Part shown: positions 1-8,210 of the stretch, one piece after another | Layout of the letters: every line of letters begins with the position of its first letter | How positions within the stretch are numbered: position 1 is the first letter of the stretch | Virus record (IMG/VR): IMGVR_UViG_3300025828_000047 | Span: 1 to 42,246 of that record | Reading direction: 5' to 3' (one strand) | DNA: 42,246 bases | Source: a virus | Position numbers and translations under genes: made by a program | Notes under the pieces: model-generated | What the model saw: only the letters and a program-made list of their open reading frames with translations | The model's database searches: none | Told to the model about the DNA's origin: nothing

Positions 1-1492
1 TGCCACCCGCAAGCGCACCAGCGGCTTGCTGACCAGCAGCTTCACCAACTGCGTTAAGCTCAGCCTCATACTTACGGTCGTGGTAAATCTCTCTCTTGTT
101 ACGAATAAATTCTTCCTCAGACATTCCAAAGAGATTTTCTGCGACCCAACGCTTAGAGAAGAAGCCATCAGTAGCGTTTGTTGCGACAGAGAACTTCTGA
201 TTCCAATGCTCAAGCTCTTGGATTTCTGCAATCTTAGATGGATTGTTAAGGGCAAGAGTAAAGCTGATTAGGTCTTCACCACGGAACCCTAGTGTATGTA
301 GGTGAACAATACCAATCTTTTCTAGCTCGGATAGGAGTGGACGCTGAAGTCTTTGCACTGTTCTCGCAAAACGGATATCTTTCTGTGCGAGAGTAGTTTT
401 GTCTTCAGAGCCCCCCTCACCTTGGGTGAGGTAAGCAGCAGGGATCTTTAGAGCAGAGAACAACTTGTCTCTCAGATATTTGACATCATCAATATCATGG
501 TTTCTCTCTTGGCCCCCAACGCTTTCAATAGAAGCAAACTTTGTTCCACCACGAACAGGAATGTAATAGTCCTCTTCGATGCTCATTGGATTGTAGCGAA
601 GATCAACACGGCCAGTGTTCTGGTTGACTACTTGATTTCTCTTCATTGCAGTGATGACTCTCTGCATGTACTGCTCGACATCTTGAGGTGGAATGTTGCC
701 GACATCAACATAGAAAGCCTTTCTGGCTGGTGCCCTAACAATACGGTATGCCATCATGGCATCTTCCATTAGTGTAAGCTGACGCCAAATACGGCGGGCT
801 GGCTCTAGGACTGATGTTCCGTATGGGTGGTATTTATCATTCCCTAGGATACGGAAGTGAGCCATCTGCCAGTTTTCAAATGTCATGCCTGCAGCGTTCC
901 ACTGGAACTGGATATAGTTTGGATTTGTCTTGTCTTCGCCCTCTAGCCTCTCAATCTCGTTTGGGGGGAGGCCGATTGCATGACGAACACCATATGTTTC
1001 GTCAACATCCAAGTAAAGGAAAAAGTCTCCATACTTGCACATTGTACGAGCCCAACCAAAAAGATTAAACTTAACATTTAGAACGTCATTATAGAGACTG
1101 TCGAGAATGGCCCTAATCTCTTCGTTGGGACACTTGATCTGTAGCATTTCTGCTAGGGGAGAAGAGGTTGTCATTTCATCTGCATAAATATCAAGAGCCG
1201 ATGCAATCTCTGGCATGTATTCCATTTGGTCAGAGTCTACATATCTTTCCGTTCTATTCTGGTTCGCCATATAGTTTGAGTTCATAGACTCAAATGGATT
1301 ATAATGTGACCTTTTGAATTCCTGCCCAGAGGCAGACTTAAACATATGTCCGTACTTATCAAGCTGTTGCTTGCGTATTCTGCGGCCTGTTTGTGTTCTA
1401 CGGCTGACAATAGGGCCAGAGAATAACTTTGTTAGCCTCTTGTATATATCAGATGCAGGATTTCTAGGATTTCCACTATTTTCGTCAGCCAT
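1..1492 (-). CDS. Portal protein, T4 gp20-like (3' end cut by window edge)
   Basis: Forms the dodecameric portal ring at one capsid vertex, through which TerL pumps DNA and to which the neck attaches. About 497 codons are visible before the left edge; T4 gp20 is 524 residues, so only a short C-terminal piece is probably missing. The start is an ATG at 1492-1490 (MADENSGNPR) with an AAGGGG Shine-Dalgarno 6 nt upstream, lying inside the last codons of the terminase gene. A characteristic portal segment ALDIYADEMTT lies at residues 99-109, followed by the mixed alpha/beta wing region (YGDFFLYLDVDETYG, EDYYIPVRGG) and then a Gln-rich stretch (TVQRLQRP) before the last visible residues QQAAGALAGG. 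The gene lies directly after TerL, the usual packaging order. Assignment is by recognised motifs and context; confidence is high. Confidence 0.93.
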   Translation of the reverse strand, partial: MADENSGNPRNPASDIYKRLTKLFSGPIVSRRTQTGRRIRKQQLDKYGHMFKSASGQEFKRSHYNPFESMNSNYMANQNRTERYVDSDQMEYMPEIASALDIYADEMTTSSPLAEMLQIKCPNEEIRAILDSLYNDVLNVKFNLFGWARTMCKYGDFFLYLDVDETYGVRHAIGLPPNEIERLEGEDKTNPNYIQFQWNAAGMTFENWQMAHFRILGNDKYHPYGTSVLEPARRIWRQLTLMEDAMMAYRIVRAPARKAFYVDVGNIPPQDVEQYMQRVITAMKRNQVVNQNTGRVDLRYNPMSIEEDYYIPVRGGTKFASIESVGGQERNHDIDDVKYLRDKLFSALKIPAAYLTQGEGGSEDKTTLAQKDIRFARTVQRLQRPLLSELEKIGIVHLHTLGFRGEDLISFTLALNNPSKIAEIQELEHWNQKFSVATNATDGFFSKRWVAENLFGMSEEEFIRNKREIYHDRKYEAELNAVGEAAGQQAAGALAGG

Positions 1493-1495
1493 TTA

Positions 1496-3076
1496 TTACC
1501 CCTTCATTAGCCAGATGAATTGTTCTTGTTGCTCTAGTGCTGTTTTCTTTTTATTATCAAAGCTATTATGCCCTAACATGCCAGGTATGGTTGTGTCAAG
1601 TTTTTTATTTGTAGCAATCAAAGAACTAAAGAAAGCTTCTCTATATTCCATTTCCCTCTTATTTGCAGTCAATGCAGTATCTCTTACCCAACAAGAAATT
1701 GCCAAAGACATGATAAGGTCATCGTTGTAGCCTCTCATGGCCTGTGGCTTTCCATTATTCCAAATAAAAGTCTCCATTTCGTTACATAAGCGATTCGAAT
1801 GTATAATAACTAGTTTATTTCTGATAAACTCTTCCATTTTAGCAACAACTAAGGGCCTCGTCTTAGTTGTTGTGGAGAAACCCGGAACTGAACTAGCATT
1901 AGTGTACGCCACTTCTTGCTCTATGTATTCGTGGGTTCCTTTCAACGAATAATATATATTAGAGTATCCAAGCAATTCAAGCTTCTCTAGAACAGAAATA
2001 CCAATACCAATATTCTCAACAACTAAGAGGGCATTACCATACTCTTTCCCAACTTGGTCTAGGATACTAGCGTACATGTCAAGGCTTGGTTTGCCCTGAT
2101 ATTCTGCTACCTGCTCCATCGTAGAGACTTTGAATACGTGAAAAGCAGAACTATCTTTACCGTCACCTCTAGCAACATCTGCCACAAGTAAATAATTCTC
2201 TCCAGTTACATATCTTTCCCAGATCCAATAATTTCTATCAAAGCCTGTTCTGTAACTTGGCTCCTTGACAGTTTGTTTTATGAAAGCAATATCGTCAGGG
2301 TGTACCACAGTTTCGCCGGATGTATTGAAGTTACACTCAAGCTCCTGTGCAATCTGGCGTCTTGACATATTTCTTGTTTCTTTCTCAAACCATTTAAGAT
2401 CTCGCTCGGGATGAACATCCCATGGGAGGTTGGAGGGAAAGAAATCGTTCTCTCCTGCTTCTGCATCGACATACGTTTTGTGAAACCAGTTACCAATACC
2501 GTTTGGCGTGCTTAGGGCGATACAACGCCCACCAGTTGACAGTGTAGGGTACAGGCCCGTCCAAAGTTCCTCTAAGCCTTCGATGTGGGCAGCCTCGTCT
2601 AGAACCAAAAGTGAAAGGGCCTCCGAACGACCAGCGTCTCCAGAAGTGGATGCTGCTTTAATCTGCGACCCGTTGCTCAATTCAAAAGAAGACCGGTTGT
2701 CAATATTAATATCAGCAATACGAATCCACTCTGGTAGATTCTTCATAATGCTTTTTACTTTCTTTACCAAGTTTGTTGCAGTCGCAAACTTAGTTGCCAT
2801 AACTAATACATTTTTGTCTCGATGAAAGAGCAGAAGCCAGACAACATAGGCTGCAACAATTGTTGACAAACCAAGCTGTCTAGCTTTCAAGATAATGTTG
2901 AAACGATGATCGTTGAAGTTAACCAACATATCATCTTGATATGGGAAAGTAGTAAAGGGTATTAGACCCTCAAGGGGGTGAGAAATCCTACAGTAGTTAT
3001 TGATAAAGTAAGCTGGGTCTTTGCCAGACTTTACAACCTCTTTTAAGATTTCTTTTTTTGTTAGCTGGTAAGCCAT
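1496..3076 (-). CDS. Terminase large subunit, T4 gp17-like
   Basis: ATP-driven DNA packaging motor and headful nuclease, acting at the portal vertex of the prohead. At 526 residues it is somewhat shorter than T4 gp17 (610). The N-terminal ATPase has a Walker A-like KARQLGLST (residues 64-72), a Walker B LLVLDE (156-161) and the coupling motif LSTPNG (188-193). The C-terminal RNase H-fold nuclease has the expected acidic residues: D300 (VADVARGDGKDSS), E354 (LLVVENIGIG) and D452/D453 (YNDDLIMSLAI). The start is ATG with AGG 5 nt upstream. It begins 6 nt after the preceding 182-residue gene and ends 3 nt before the portal start, so the genes are translated together. All catalytic residues look intact. 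Confidence 0.96.
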   Translation of the reverse strand: MAYQLTKKEILKEVVKSGKDPAYFINNYCRISHPLEGLIPFTTFPYQDDMLVNFNDHRFNIILKARQLGLSTIVAAYVVWLLLFHRDKNVLVMATKFATATNLVKKVKSIMKNLPEWIRIADINIDNRSSFELSNGSQIKAASTSGDAGRSEALSLLVLDEAAHIEGLEELWTGLYPTLSTGGRCIALSTPNGIGNWFHKTYVDAEAGENDFFPSNLPWDVHPERDLKWFEKETRNMSRRQIAQELECNFNTSGETVVHPDDIAFIKQTVKEPSYRTGFDRNYWIWERYVTGENYLLVADVARGDGKDSSAFHVFKVSTMEQVAEYQGKPSLDMYASILDQVGKEYGNALLVVENIGIGISVLEKLELLGYSNIYYSLKGTHEYIEQEVAYTNASSVPGFSTTTKTRPLVVAKMEEFIRNKLVIIHSNRLCNEMETFIWNNGKPQAMRGYNDDLIMSLAISCWVRDTALTANKREMEYREAFFSSLIATNKKLDTTIPGMLGHNSFDNKKKTALEQQEQFIWLMKG

Positions 3077-3082
3077 GCTGGC

Positions 3083-3631
3083 CTACTCTTTCTTTCTAGA
3101 ATCGTTCTCTGGTCTCTTGCCCGCGAAGCCACCTTGGTCCAAGAAAGTCCTAAATTTAACATCCATACGATCCTCGGATGGGGCCTTGACTTCCTCTACT
3201 TCATTTAGTGTACCAATATTGTACATTCTGTGCGCTTGACACCATGTGCGAACTCTTGAAGTGTTCTGAACAATGACGTTTACATCACCGTCTGCGGTAA
3301 GCGTGAGAGAATCGCCTGTGATTGCTTTGTACTCTTTCTTTAGGAACGTAGCAATATCATTGATCATAGACTCGACATTAGACTCAAAAGGAGTAGAATA
3401 AATCTCTTTAAGCATCACTTCAGAATGGTATGAGATTTTTAACTTCGGACCATGGAAAGAAACGCCAAAGCCATCCATAACACGTTTGTCTATCAGAGGA
3501 TTCCCCTCTTCACGCTTGAGTCCAACTTTTCTTGCCTTGCCGTCAGACGCATACTCTTCCATGTGAGCCCCGTCGTAAGCGTTGGCTGCTGCTTGCGAGA
3601 TCCCTCTGATGATTTCTAAAGTGGTTGCCAT
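3083..3631 (-). CDS. Conserved phage protein of unknown function in the small-terminase position
   Basis: 182 residues beginning MATTLEIIRGISQAAANA. I chose the ATG at 3631-3629 over a longer in-frame start at 3670, because it overlaps the upstream stop as TAATG and has GGGAGA 6 nt upstream. The body is soluble alpha/beta, with a predicted helical segment in the middle (VESMINDIATFLKKEYKAI) and a charged C-terminus rich in Asp, Lys and Arg (PENDSRKKE). There is no signal peptide, membrane helix or recognisable catalytic motif. In T4 the gene just before the large terminase encodes gp16, the small terminase, which makes that role possible, but I see no clear helix-turn-helix and the sequence reads more like a virion or neck protein. 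Function is left open. Confidence 0.8.
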   Translation of the reverse strand: MATTLEIIRGISQAAANAYDGAHMEEYASDGKARKVGLKREEGNPLIDKRVMDGFGVSFHGPKLKISYHSEVMLKEIYSTPFESNVESMINDIATFLKKEYKAITGDSLTLTADGDVNVIVQNTSRVRTWCQAHRMYNIGTLNEVEEVKAPSEDRMDVKFRTFLDQGGFAGKRPENDSRKKE

Positions 3632-4017
3632 TATTTGTCTCCCTTTTCTGGACGCCAGCCTGTTAGCCATCTTTCTTCTCTGCCTTCAACCCACTGAACG
3701 TAACAATTATAACAACAATCATACTTGCTCATGTAGGCATCATCTTTTATACTGAAAGAAAAAGTTTCACAAACGGGGCAGTCTCTCCTTACGAATTCTT
3801 TATTAATTAGTTTTTTAGAAACTAAAATGCCATTGACTTCGTATTTCTCTTCGCTTTCTTGGAAAGATCGTTCTTTTTCTGCCAGGATTTTCAATTGTTC
3901 TTTATAACATTCTTCCTTTTCATCGTTCCAATACTTTCTTGGGTTTTCAATTGCCTCTGTACCGTATTTCTGGGCAATAGCTTTTTCTATCCTTGCAATT
4001 CTATTTGGGTCCTTCAC
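3631..4017 (-). CDS. Small zinc-ribbon protein, unknown function
   Basis: 128 residues. The start is GTG at 4017-4015, overlapping the upstream TAG as TAGTG and preceded by a strong GGAGG, so the non-ATG start is well supported. The N-terminal half is a charged helix (Lys/Glu-rich, residues 1-60). The C-terminal half carries two cysteine knuckles, CPVC at 80-83 and CYNC at 102-105, the spacing of a zinc ribbon; an extra Cys sits at 101. It ends with a Trp/Arg-rich segment (VEGREERWLTGWRPEKG). No catalytic domain is visible. It lies between the membrane-protein cluster and the packaging genes and is coupled to both. A nucleic-acid or protein-binding role in late gene expression or packaging is only a guess. 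Confidence 0.82.
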   Translation of the reverse strand: MKDPNRIARIEKAIAQKYGTEAIENPRKYWNDEKEECYKEQLKILAEKERSFQESEEKYEVNGILVSKKLINKEFVRRDCPVCETFSFSIKDDAYMSKYDCCYNCYVQWVEGREERWLTGWRPEKGDK

Positions 4018-4217
4018 TATGCCTCCATTTTTTCTTTGATAAGGGATACTAAATTTGATGCATCATGTTCAAAAAGGAAAGGGAAAAACGCATGTACTAA
4101 ACAAATACAAGATGCGTATAGTAGCAACAGACAAAAGCCTATAGCTCTTAGCATGTGCCCCAAATAAGACATCCCAATAGAGTTTGGATGTTCACGGAAT
4201 AGCTCTATCAATCGCAT
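4017..4217 (-). CDS. Small membrane protein, DUF6356-like
   Basis: 66 residues starting at ATG 4217-4215 (MRLIELFREHPNSIGMSYL), with GGGA about 6 nt upstream. A TTG four codons earlier is a weaker alternative. The pattern L-F-x-x-H-P-x-S-x-x-x-x-Y-L-x-H-M, then a hydrophobic stretch (residues about 25-46) and an H-A-x-x-P-F-L-F-E motif, matches my memory of DUF6356, a small uncharacterised membrane family of Proteobacteria. The hydrophobic part is long enough for one transmembrane helix, perhaps a hairpin. The gene overlaps the preceding coiled-coil gene by 26 nt and its stop is shared with the next gene's GTG. Because it sits with two spanin-like genes, a holin-like or lysis-regulating role is conceivable, but nothing in the sequence proves it. 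Confidence 0.8.
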   Translation of the reverse strand: MRLIELFREHPNSIGMSYLGHMLRAIGFCLLLLYASCICLVHAFFPFLFEHDASNLVSLIKEKMEA

Positions 4218-4635
4218 ATGCAGTCCCAATCCCTAATGCTATACCAGCCACCACACTTCCAGCTATAACTAGCGGAAGGTTGACCTTCCTGTCCTTTTTA
4301 ATTAGTTCTCGTAATGACTCTATTTCTTCGTCTCTAAGAGAAATCTTTTCTTCATATCTAAAAGTTCTCTCTTCTAGCTTAATGTTTAGAGTTTCTATGT
4401 CTAGAATGTACTTTTCTCTTTGTAGGCTTAATTCAAAATTCAATCTATTTTCAAACTCTCTTTCTTGGAATTCTCTCCAAGTTAGAAGTTTAGCAGTAGC
4501 AATATCGTCAAAGCATGTAGCTTGAAATGGTACACGACCACCGCTTGGCACCAATGTGAAGCTGCCGTCTTGTGCCATCGCCGGGTTACACAAGACTAAA
4601 CTTATACTTAATATTTGTGCAATCTTACTTAACAT
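4192..4635 (-). CDS. Secreted coiled-coil protein with C-terminal membrane helix; possible spanin partner
   Basis: 147 residues from ATG 4635-4633 (MLSKIAQILSISLVLC), chosen over an in-frame TTG at 4647. Three parts are visible. First comes a signal peptide with an A-M-A site before QDG (residues about 1-21). Next is a long charged Glu/Lys/Arg helix with heptad character (about 50-115) that should form a coiled coil. Last is a glycine/alanine-rich hydrophobic helix (LVIAGSVVAGIALGIGTAYA, about 121-140) near the C-terminus. This predicts a periplasmic coiled coil anchored in the inner membrane by its C-terminal end, opposite to a classical i-spanin. The cysteine in SLVLC does not fit a lipobox well, so a lipoprotein is not favoured. 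It overlaps the upstream spanin-like gene by 11 nt, as spanin pairs often do. The lysis role is inferred. Confidence 0.8.
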   Translation of the reverse strand: MLSKIAQILSISLVLCNPAMAQDGSFTLVPSGGRVPFQATCFDDIATAKLLTWREFQEREFENRLNFELSLQREKYILDIETLNIKLEERTFRYEEKISLRDEEIESLRELIKKDRKVNLPLVIAGSVVAGIALGIGTAYAIDRAIP

Positions 4636-5002
4636 AATCAAAACCAAATGCTTGTTCTATCTGTTCTGCTAGTAGTTCTGGGTTGTCTCTCCGCAATGTG
4701 ACAACCTCTTCTGTCCTAGAGTCTCTAGCAGCCTCTATGTCACGCTGCACCGTCTCAAAGATGGTCTCTAGCTCTTTTATTCTATCTTGGTACTGCTGTA
4801 TGACTTGTTTCTGAAGCTCTGCCTCGCGGGCATGACTTTTCCTAATCACAGCAAGTTCTTTTTCGTACCTCTCAGTGGCACTGTCGAAGCTCTGTATTAG
4901 AGAAGAACGGTCATAATACCATGAAGCAGAAACGGTTAAAAGCAATAATCCAATTAATATTTCTTTCCAGTATTTGATCAAAAGTGTTCCTAATGGATTC
5001 AC
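4625..5002 (-). CDS. N-terminally anchored coiled-coil protein, i-spanin (Rz)-like
   Basis: 125 residues. The start is GTG at 5002-5000 with GGAG 5 nt upstream; no in-frame ATG precedes it. Residues about 13-29 (KEILIGLLLLTVSASWYY) form one transmembrane helix. They are followed by a long charged helix rich in Glu, Gln and Lys (residues about 33-105) with coiled-coil character, and a short tail ending FGFDYVK. Size and layout match inner-membrane spanins of the lambda Rz type, which link inner and outer membranes in the last step of lysis of Gram-negative hosts. No sequence signature fixes that identity, because spanins are recognised mainly by architecture. The gene overlaps the next coiled-coil membrane gene, which supports a functional pair. 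Gene 29 nt upstream is the SbcDC-like fusion. Confidence 0.8.
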   Translation of the reverse strand: MNPLGTLLIKYWKEILIGLLLLTVSASWYYDRSSLIQSFDSATERYEKELAVIRKSHAREAELQKQVIQQYQDRIKELETIFETVQRDIEAARDSRTEEVVTLRRDNPELLAEQIEQAFGFDYVK

Positions 5003-5031
5003 TGTAACTCCACATGTATAATATAATTAGT

Positions 5032-8000
5032 TTAACATTCAACAAAAGCATGACCCTCTTTTTGTTCGATAGATATCTGCATATCGACACAATCCTTTAG
5101 AGCCTCAAGGTGAGAGATCAAAAGAACGGTCTTGAAATGACTCTTAATCATGTCTAACATTCTTGTAAAGCCTTCCATGTTTTCTTCATCGAGTGCTGTG
5201 CCTGGCTCATCAAGGATAAACACATCACCTTTGGGTAGGTTTGAAACTGAAAGCATAGCAAGTCTAATTGCCATGGCAGCAATTGTTTTCTCAGCACCTG
5301 ACCCCATCTCAAGAGGTCGTGACTCCTGGCCTGGGTGTTGGATATGGATATTCAATCTCTTGCCATCATCCTCAAAGTAAACGTCAAAGTCAACGATATT
5401 CATCAAGAACTTAGAGATTTCTTCATTGATTACGGGAAGCTTACTTTTAATAATATCATAGGCTATGCCATTGCTGTGCATGCACTTGAGGTAAAGGTCG
5501 TATGCAGAATACTCCTCTTGTAGTCTGACAAGTTCTGCCTGCTGATCTCTTAGGTTCTCTATCTTCTGCTCTAAGGAGCCAAGCTTTTTGTACAAGAATT
5601 TTGCTTGATTGTCGAAGTTCTTCTTCTTTGTTTGAGCATTGGCCAGAGCAACCTCAAGGGCTCTCTTATTAGCCATGAGAGTATTTAACCCATCGATAGC
5701 TTCCTTATTAATATTATATTGTTGCTGCTTCTCCTCTAAACCTTCTATCTCAGTAATCAAATTAGAAATGATCGCTTTATTCTTGTCGATTGTGAGCACA
5801 GCCCTATCCAAAGCTGTTTCGTATTGCGAACGCTTTGACAGCATCTTCTGATGCTTATCAAGTTGCTCCTGTGCCTCTGTGGGGTCAAGGGCATCTCGCT
5901 TCTCTTGTAATTGAGCCTTATGAGAGTCTAGCTCAGAAAGCTGGTGCTCGTTTGTAGGAATATTAGCTTTTGCGACATAAGCATCTTTAATAAACTTACA
6001 AGTGGGGAAAGAAGAACCACAAGGGATACCCTCTAGCGTTGTTGCTTGTCTTTCATTTTGCCTCTTCTCTTTTGCTATCTCGCTGATCTTTTGATTTAGT
6101 TCTTGCATAAAATCATCAATCTTAGAGCACTTATCTACTCTATTCTCATATGTCTTCGCATCAAAGTCATCGATATAGTCGGTGAATGTTTTGATAATCT
6201 CTGTATATCTAATCACCTTTTGCTCTAATTCAGTTTGCTGGTCTTGAACGGACACTAATTGGTTTCTTTTATCTTGCAGCCGCCTTGTCAAGTCAGCGAT
6301 GTCGATAAGCTCAGTGGGCGTTGAATCAATCTTCACCTGAAGCAGAGCTATATCTTTGCGATACCCTTCGATCTTTTCTGCTATTGCTTTAAGCTCACCT
6401 TGCTTAGTCTTATGATCTTCGATGCATTCTTCTAGGTCGTACAGAGCTTGGTCGATATCTGCGGCATACTCTTTTCCCTCAAGTCTCTTGAGTGCTCCAC
6501 GCAGATCAGATGCTTCGACTTTTGCAAACTTGTACTTTCGATCAAACAGTTCTAGGTCTAGGAACTTAGCAAAGATTTCTTTACGCTTCGTTGAGCCTTC
6601 ACGAATAAAAGAAAGAGAATCCAGCTGAGAGGACATTGAGGTTAGAAGAAAATCGTCAACTGTTCCAAAAACCTTTCTAATCTCCTTATCCGTATCGTTT
6701 CTGGTAAGGCCATTGCGCTCTGACTTAAAGCCATCAATCGACACAGACGTAAAGTTAACATCTGTCTTAGCCTCTGTTATTTGCTGGCCCTTTGACTTCT
6801 TTGTGTATTTGTCAGACTGTCGAGTAATATTCCACACTGTTCCGTCTTCTGTGAGGATTTCTAGCACACCACGAGCATACTCTTTATCAAAGTTAATTAC
6901 ATTTAGGTTTTTTCTTTCGTTCTTTGATGTGGTGTTGAACATCGTAAACAGTAAGCTATCGATAATGCTAGACTTACCAGAGAAGTTCTTTCCAAAGATG
7001 CCTACGATCCCATTCAACTTTGCAAAGTCAATGTGATTATCTTCGCCATAGTTGAACAAGTTGTCGAAAGTTAGGCTACGAATAGCCCAATTGACATTTC
7101 TTAAGACTTCCTCTTTCTCTTCGGCCATAAGGTTATACTTGTCATTCAGTTGGAGAATCTTGTTCATGACAGAATCACTAAGATTGTAATCCGACAAAAA
7201 CTCCTTAATAAGTCTTCTTTGTACCACAATATCTCGTAAATCGTCGTGACGAATATGATCTACGGTGCCAACGTCAAGGCTATTCTGGCTAATGTTTCTA
7301 TTGAGAAACGTGATGCTCTCTGGCTGGTATTGGTGCTTTGCCACGTCAACAGCTTTCTTCATCTCTTCTAGAGAAATGCTCTCATTTGAGACCAACCTAA
7401 TGCGAGCCCCTTTATCAACTTGATACGTCGGAACCTTGCCGCTCTGTAGTTCTAGAGTAACGAAGGGCTTTGGATTCTTAAACGTAACGCGCTTGACAGT
7501 GAAGCTATCCCTATCTTGGATGTCCCAAATGAGCATACCCTTATCTTCAGACTCTCCAAAGCCTTGCTGAACGGTTGAACCTGCATAGCGGATCTTACCC
7601 TTCTTATCCATTGCCTGAGCTTTGTGGATGTCTCCCAAGAAGCCATAATCAAACTCTTCAAAGATTGTCACATCATGCTCACCCTTTTCCATAGTCCAGC
7701 CACTGTCCGTTTGGCAGTTAGAGATAGAGCCATGATACAAAGCAATATTAACATTATCGTAGTTTGATGGATCTTGCCAGTTGTCCTCATCGAATACAGA
7801 CAGGACAGACAGCGAAAAACCATCCCTTAGATAGACCTCTTGTGAATCCTTAAGCAAGTGTAGCTTGGGGTGCTCAAGTGCTTCCACAATGGGCGTTAAG
7901 GCGTCGAGACGGCCTGTATTCTTGAGGTTGCCATCGTGATTACCAAGGATCACATATGTCGGAGCAATGTCAGCTAGTCTGCTTAGAAAAGCGGAACACA

Positions 8001-8175
8001 TATCGACAAACTCTGGTGATATTTGTGTCTTTGTGTGAGCTATATCACCACAATGAATAATGTAATCTACATCTTCTTCAAGGATCGCAGCGTAAAGCTG
8101 TTCAAATACATCATTATATTCTTTGTGATACTTAAGATTCCTAATATGAGTATCAGCTATGTGCGCAAACTTCAA
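5032..8175 (-). CDS. SbcD-SbcC (Mre11-Rad50) fusion nuclease/ATPase, T4 gp47-gp46 equivalent
   Basis: A single 1047-residue chain carrying both halves of the SbcCD/Mre11-Rad50 DNA end-processing nuclease, which T4 makes as gp47 and gp46 for recombination and host DNA breakdown. The N-terminal metallophosphatase part (1 to about 345) has D8-x-H10, D44 (CGDIAH), N79-H80-D81 (GNHD), H148 (YHGS) and H184 (GDIHKAQ). The SMC-like ATPase follows: Walker A GKNFSGKS (395-402), long coiled coils, a hook at C719 and C726 (CGSSFPTC), signature SGAEK (about 959), Walker B VFILDEP with D989/E990, and an H-loop (SH, about 1020). The start is TTG, the only initiator after an in-frame stop at 8197, with AAGGGGGAG 3-7 nt upstream. 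No frameshift or internal stop is seen, so both activities should be intact. Confidence 0.95.
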   Translation of the reverse strand: MKFAHIADTHIRNLKYHKEYNDVFEQLYAAILEEDVDYIIHCGDIAHTKTQISPEFVDMCSAFLSRLADIAPTYVILGNHDGNLKNTGRLDALTPIVEALEHPKLHLLKDSQEVYLRDGFSLSVLSVFDEDNWQDPSNYDNVNIALYHGSISNCQTDSGWTMEKGEHDVTIFEEFDYGFLGDIHKAQAMDKKGKIRYAGSTVQQGFGESEDKGMLIWDIQDRDSFTVKRVTFKNPKPFVTLELQSGKVPTYQVDKGARIRLVSNESISLEEMKKAVDVAKHQYQPESITFLNRNISQNSLDVGTVDHIRHDDLRDIVVQRRLIKEFLSDYNLSDSVMNKILQLNDKYNLMAEEKEEVLRNVNWAIRSLTFDNLFNYGEDNHIDFAKLNGIVGIFGKNFSGKSSIIDSLLFTMFNTTSKNERKNLNVINFDKEYARGVLEILTEDGTVWNITRQSDKYTKKSKGQQITEAKTDVNFTSVSIDGFKSERNGLTRNDTDKEIRKVFGTVDDFLLTSMSSQLDSLSFIREGSTKRKEIFAKFLDLELFDRKYKFAKVEASDLRGALKRLEGKEYAADIDQALYDLEECIEDHKTKQGELKAIAEKIEGYRKDIALLQVKIDSTPTELIDIADLTRRLQDKRNQLVSVQDQQTELEQKVIRYTEIIKTFTDYIDDFDAKTYENRVDKCSKIDDFMQELNQKISEIAKEKRQNERQATTLEGIPCGSSFPTCKFIKDAYVAKANIPTNEHQLSELDSHKAQLQEKRDALDPTEAQEQLDKHQKMLSKRSQYETALDRAVLTIDKNKAIISNLITEIEGLEEKQQQYNINKEAIDGLNTLMANKRALEVALANAQTKKKNFDNQAKFLYKKLGSLEQKIENLRDQQAELVRLQEEYSAYDLYLKCMHSNGIAYDIIKSKLPVINEEISKFLMNIVDFDVYFEDDGKRLNIHIQHPGQESRPLEMGSGAEKTIAAMAIRLAMLSVSNLPKGDVFILDEPGTALDEENMEGFTRMLDMIKSHFKTVLLISHLEALKDCVDMQISIEQKEGHAFVEC

Positions 8176-8210
8176 GTCTCCCCCTTTGCTTATGGTTTAA
8201 AATAAACATA

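Noticed and set aside
3632-3670. Longer start (MANRLASRKGRQ) for the 182-residue gene
   Set aside because: It would overlap the preceding gene by 40 nt. The internal ATG has a better ribosome site and the TAATG overlap seen elsewhere in this operon.
4590-4600. Lipoprotein signal in the secreted coiled-coil protein (SLVLC)
   Set aside because: Leu directly before the Cys does not fit a normal lipobox, and A-M-A before QDG is a better ordinary signal peptidase site.
5003-5031. AT-rich spacer with a -10-like TATATT as a promoter for the membrane gene cluster
   Set aside because: Only 29 nt long, no convincing -35 partner; AT-rich six-mers are common by chance.
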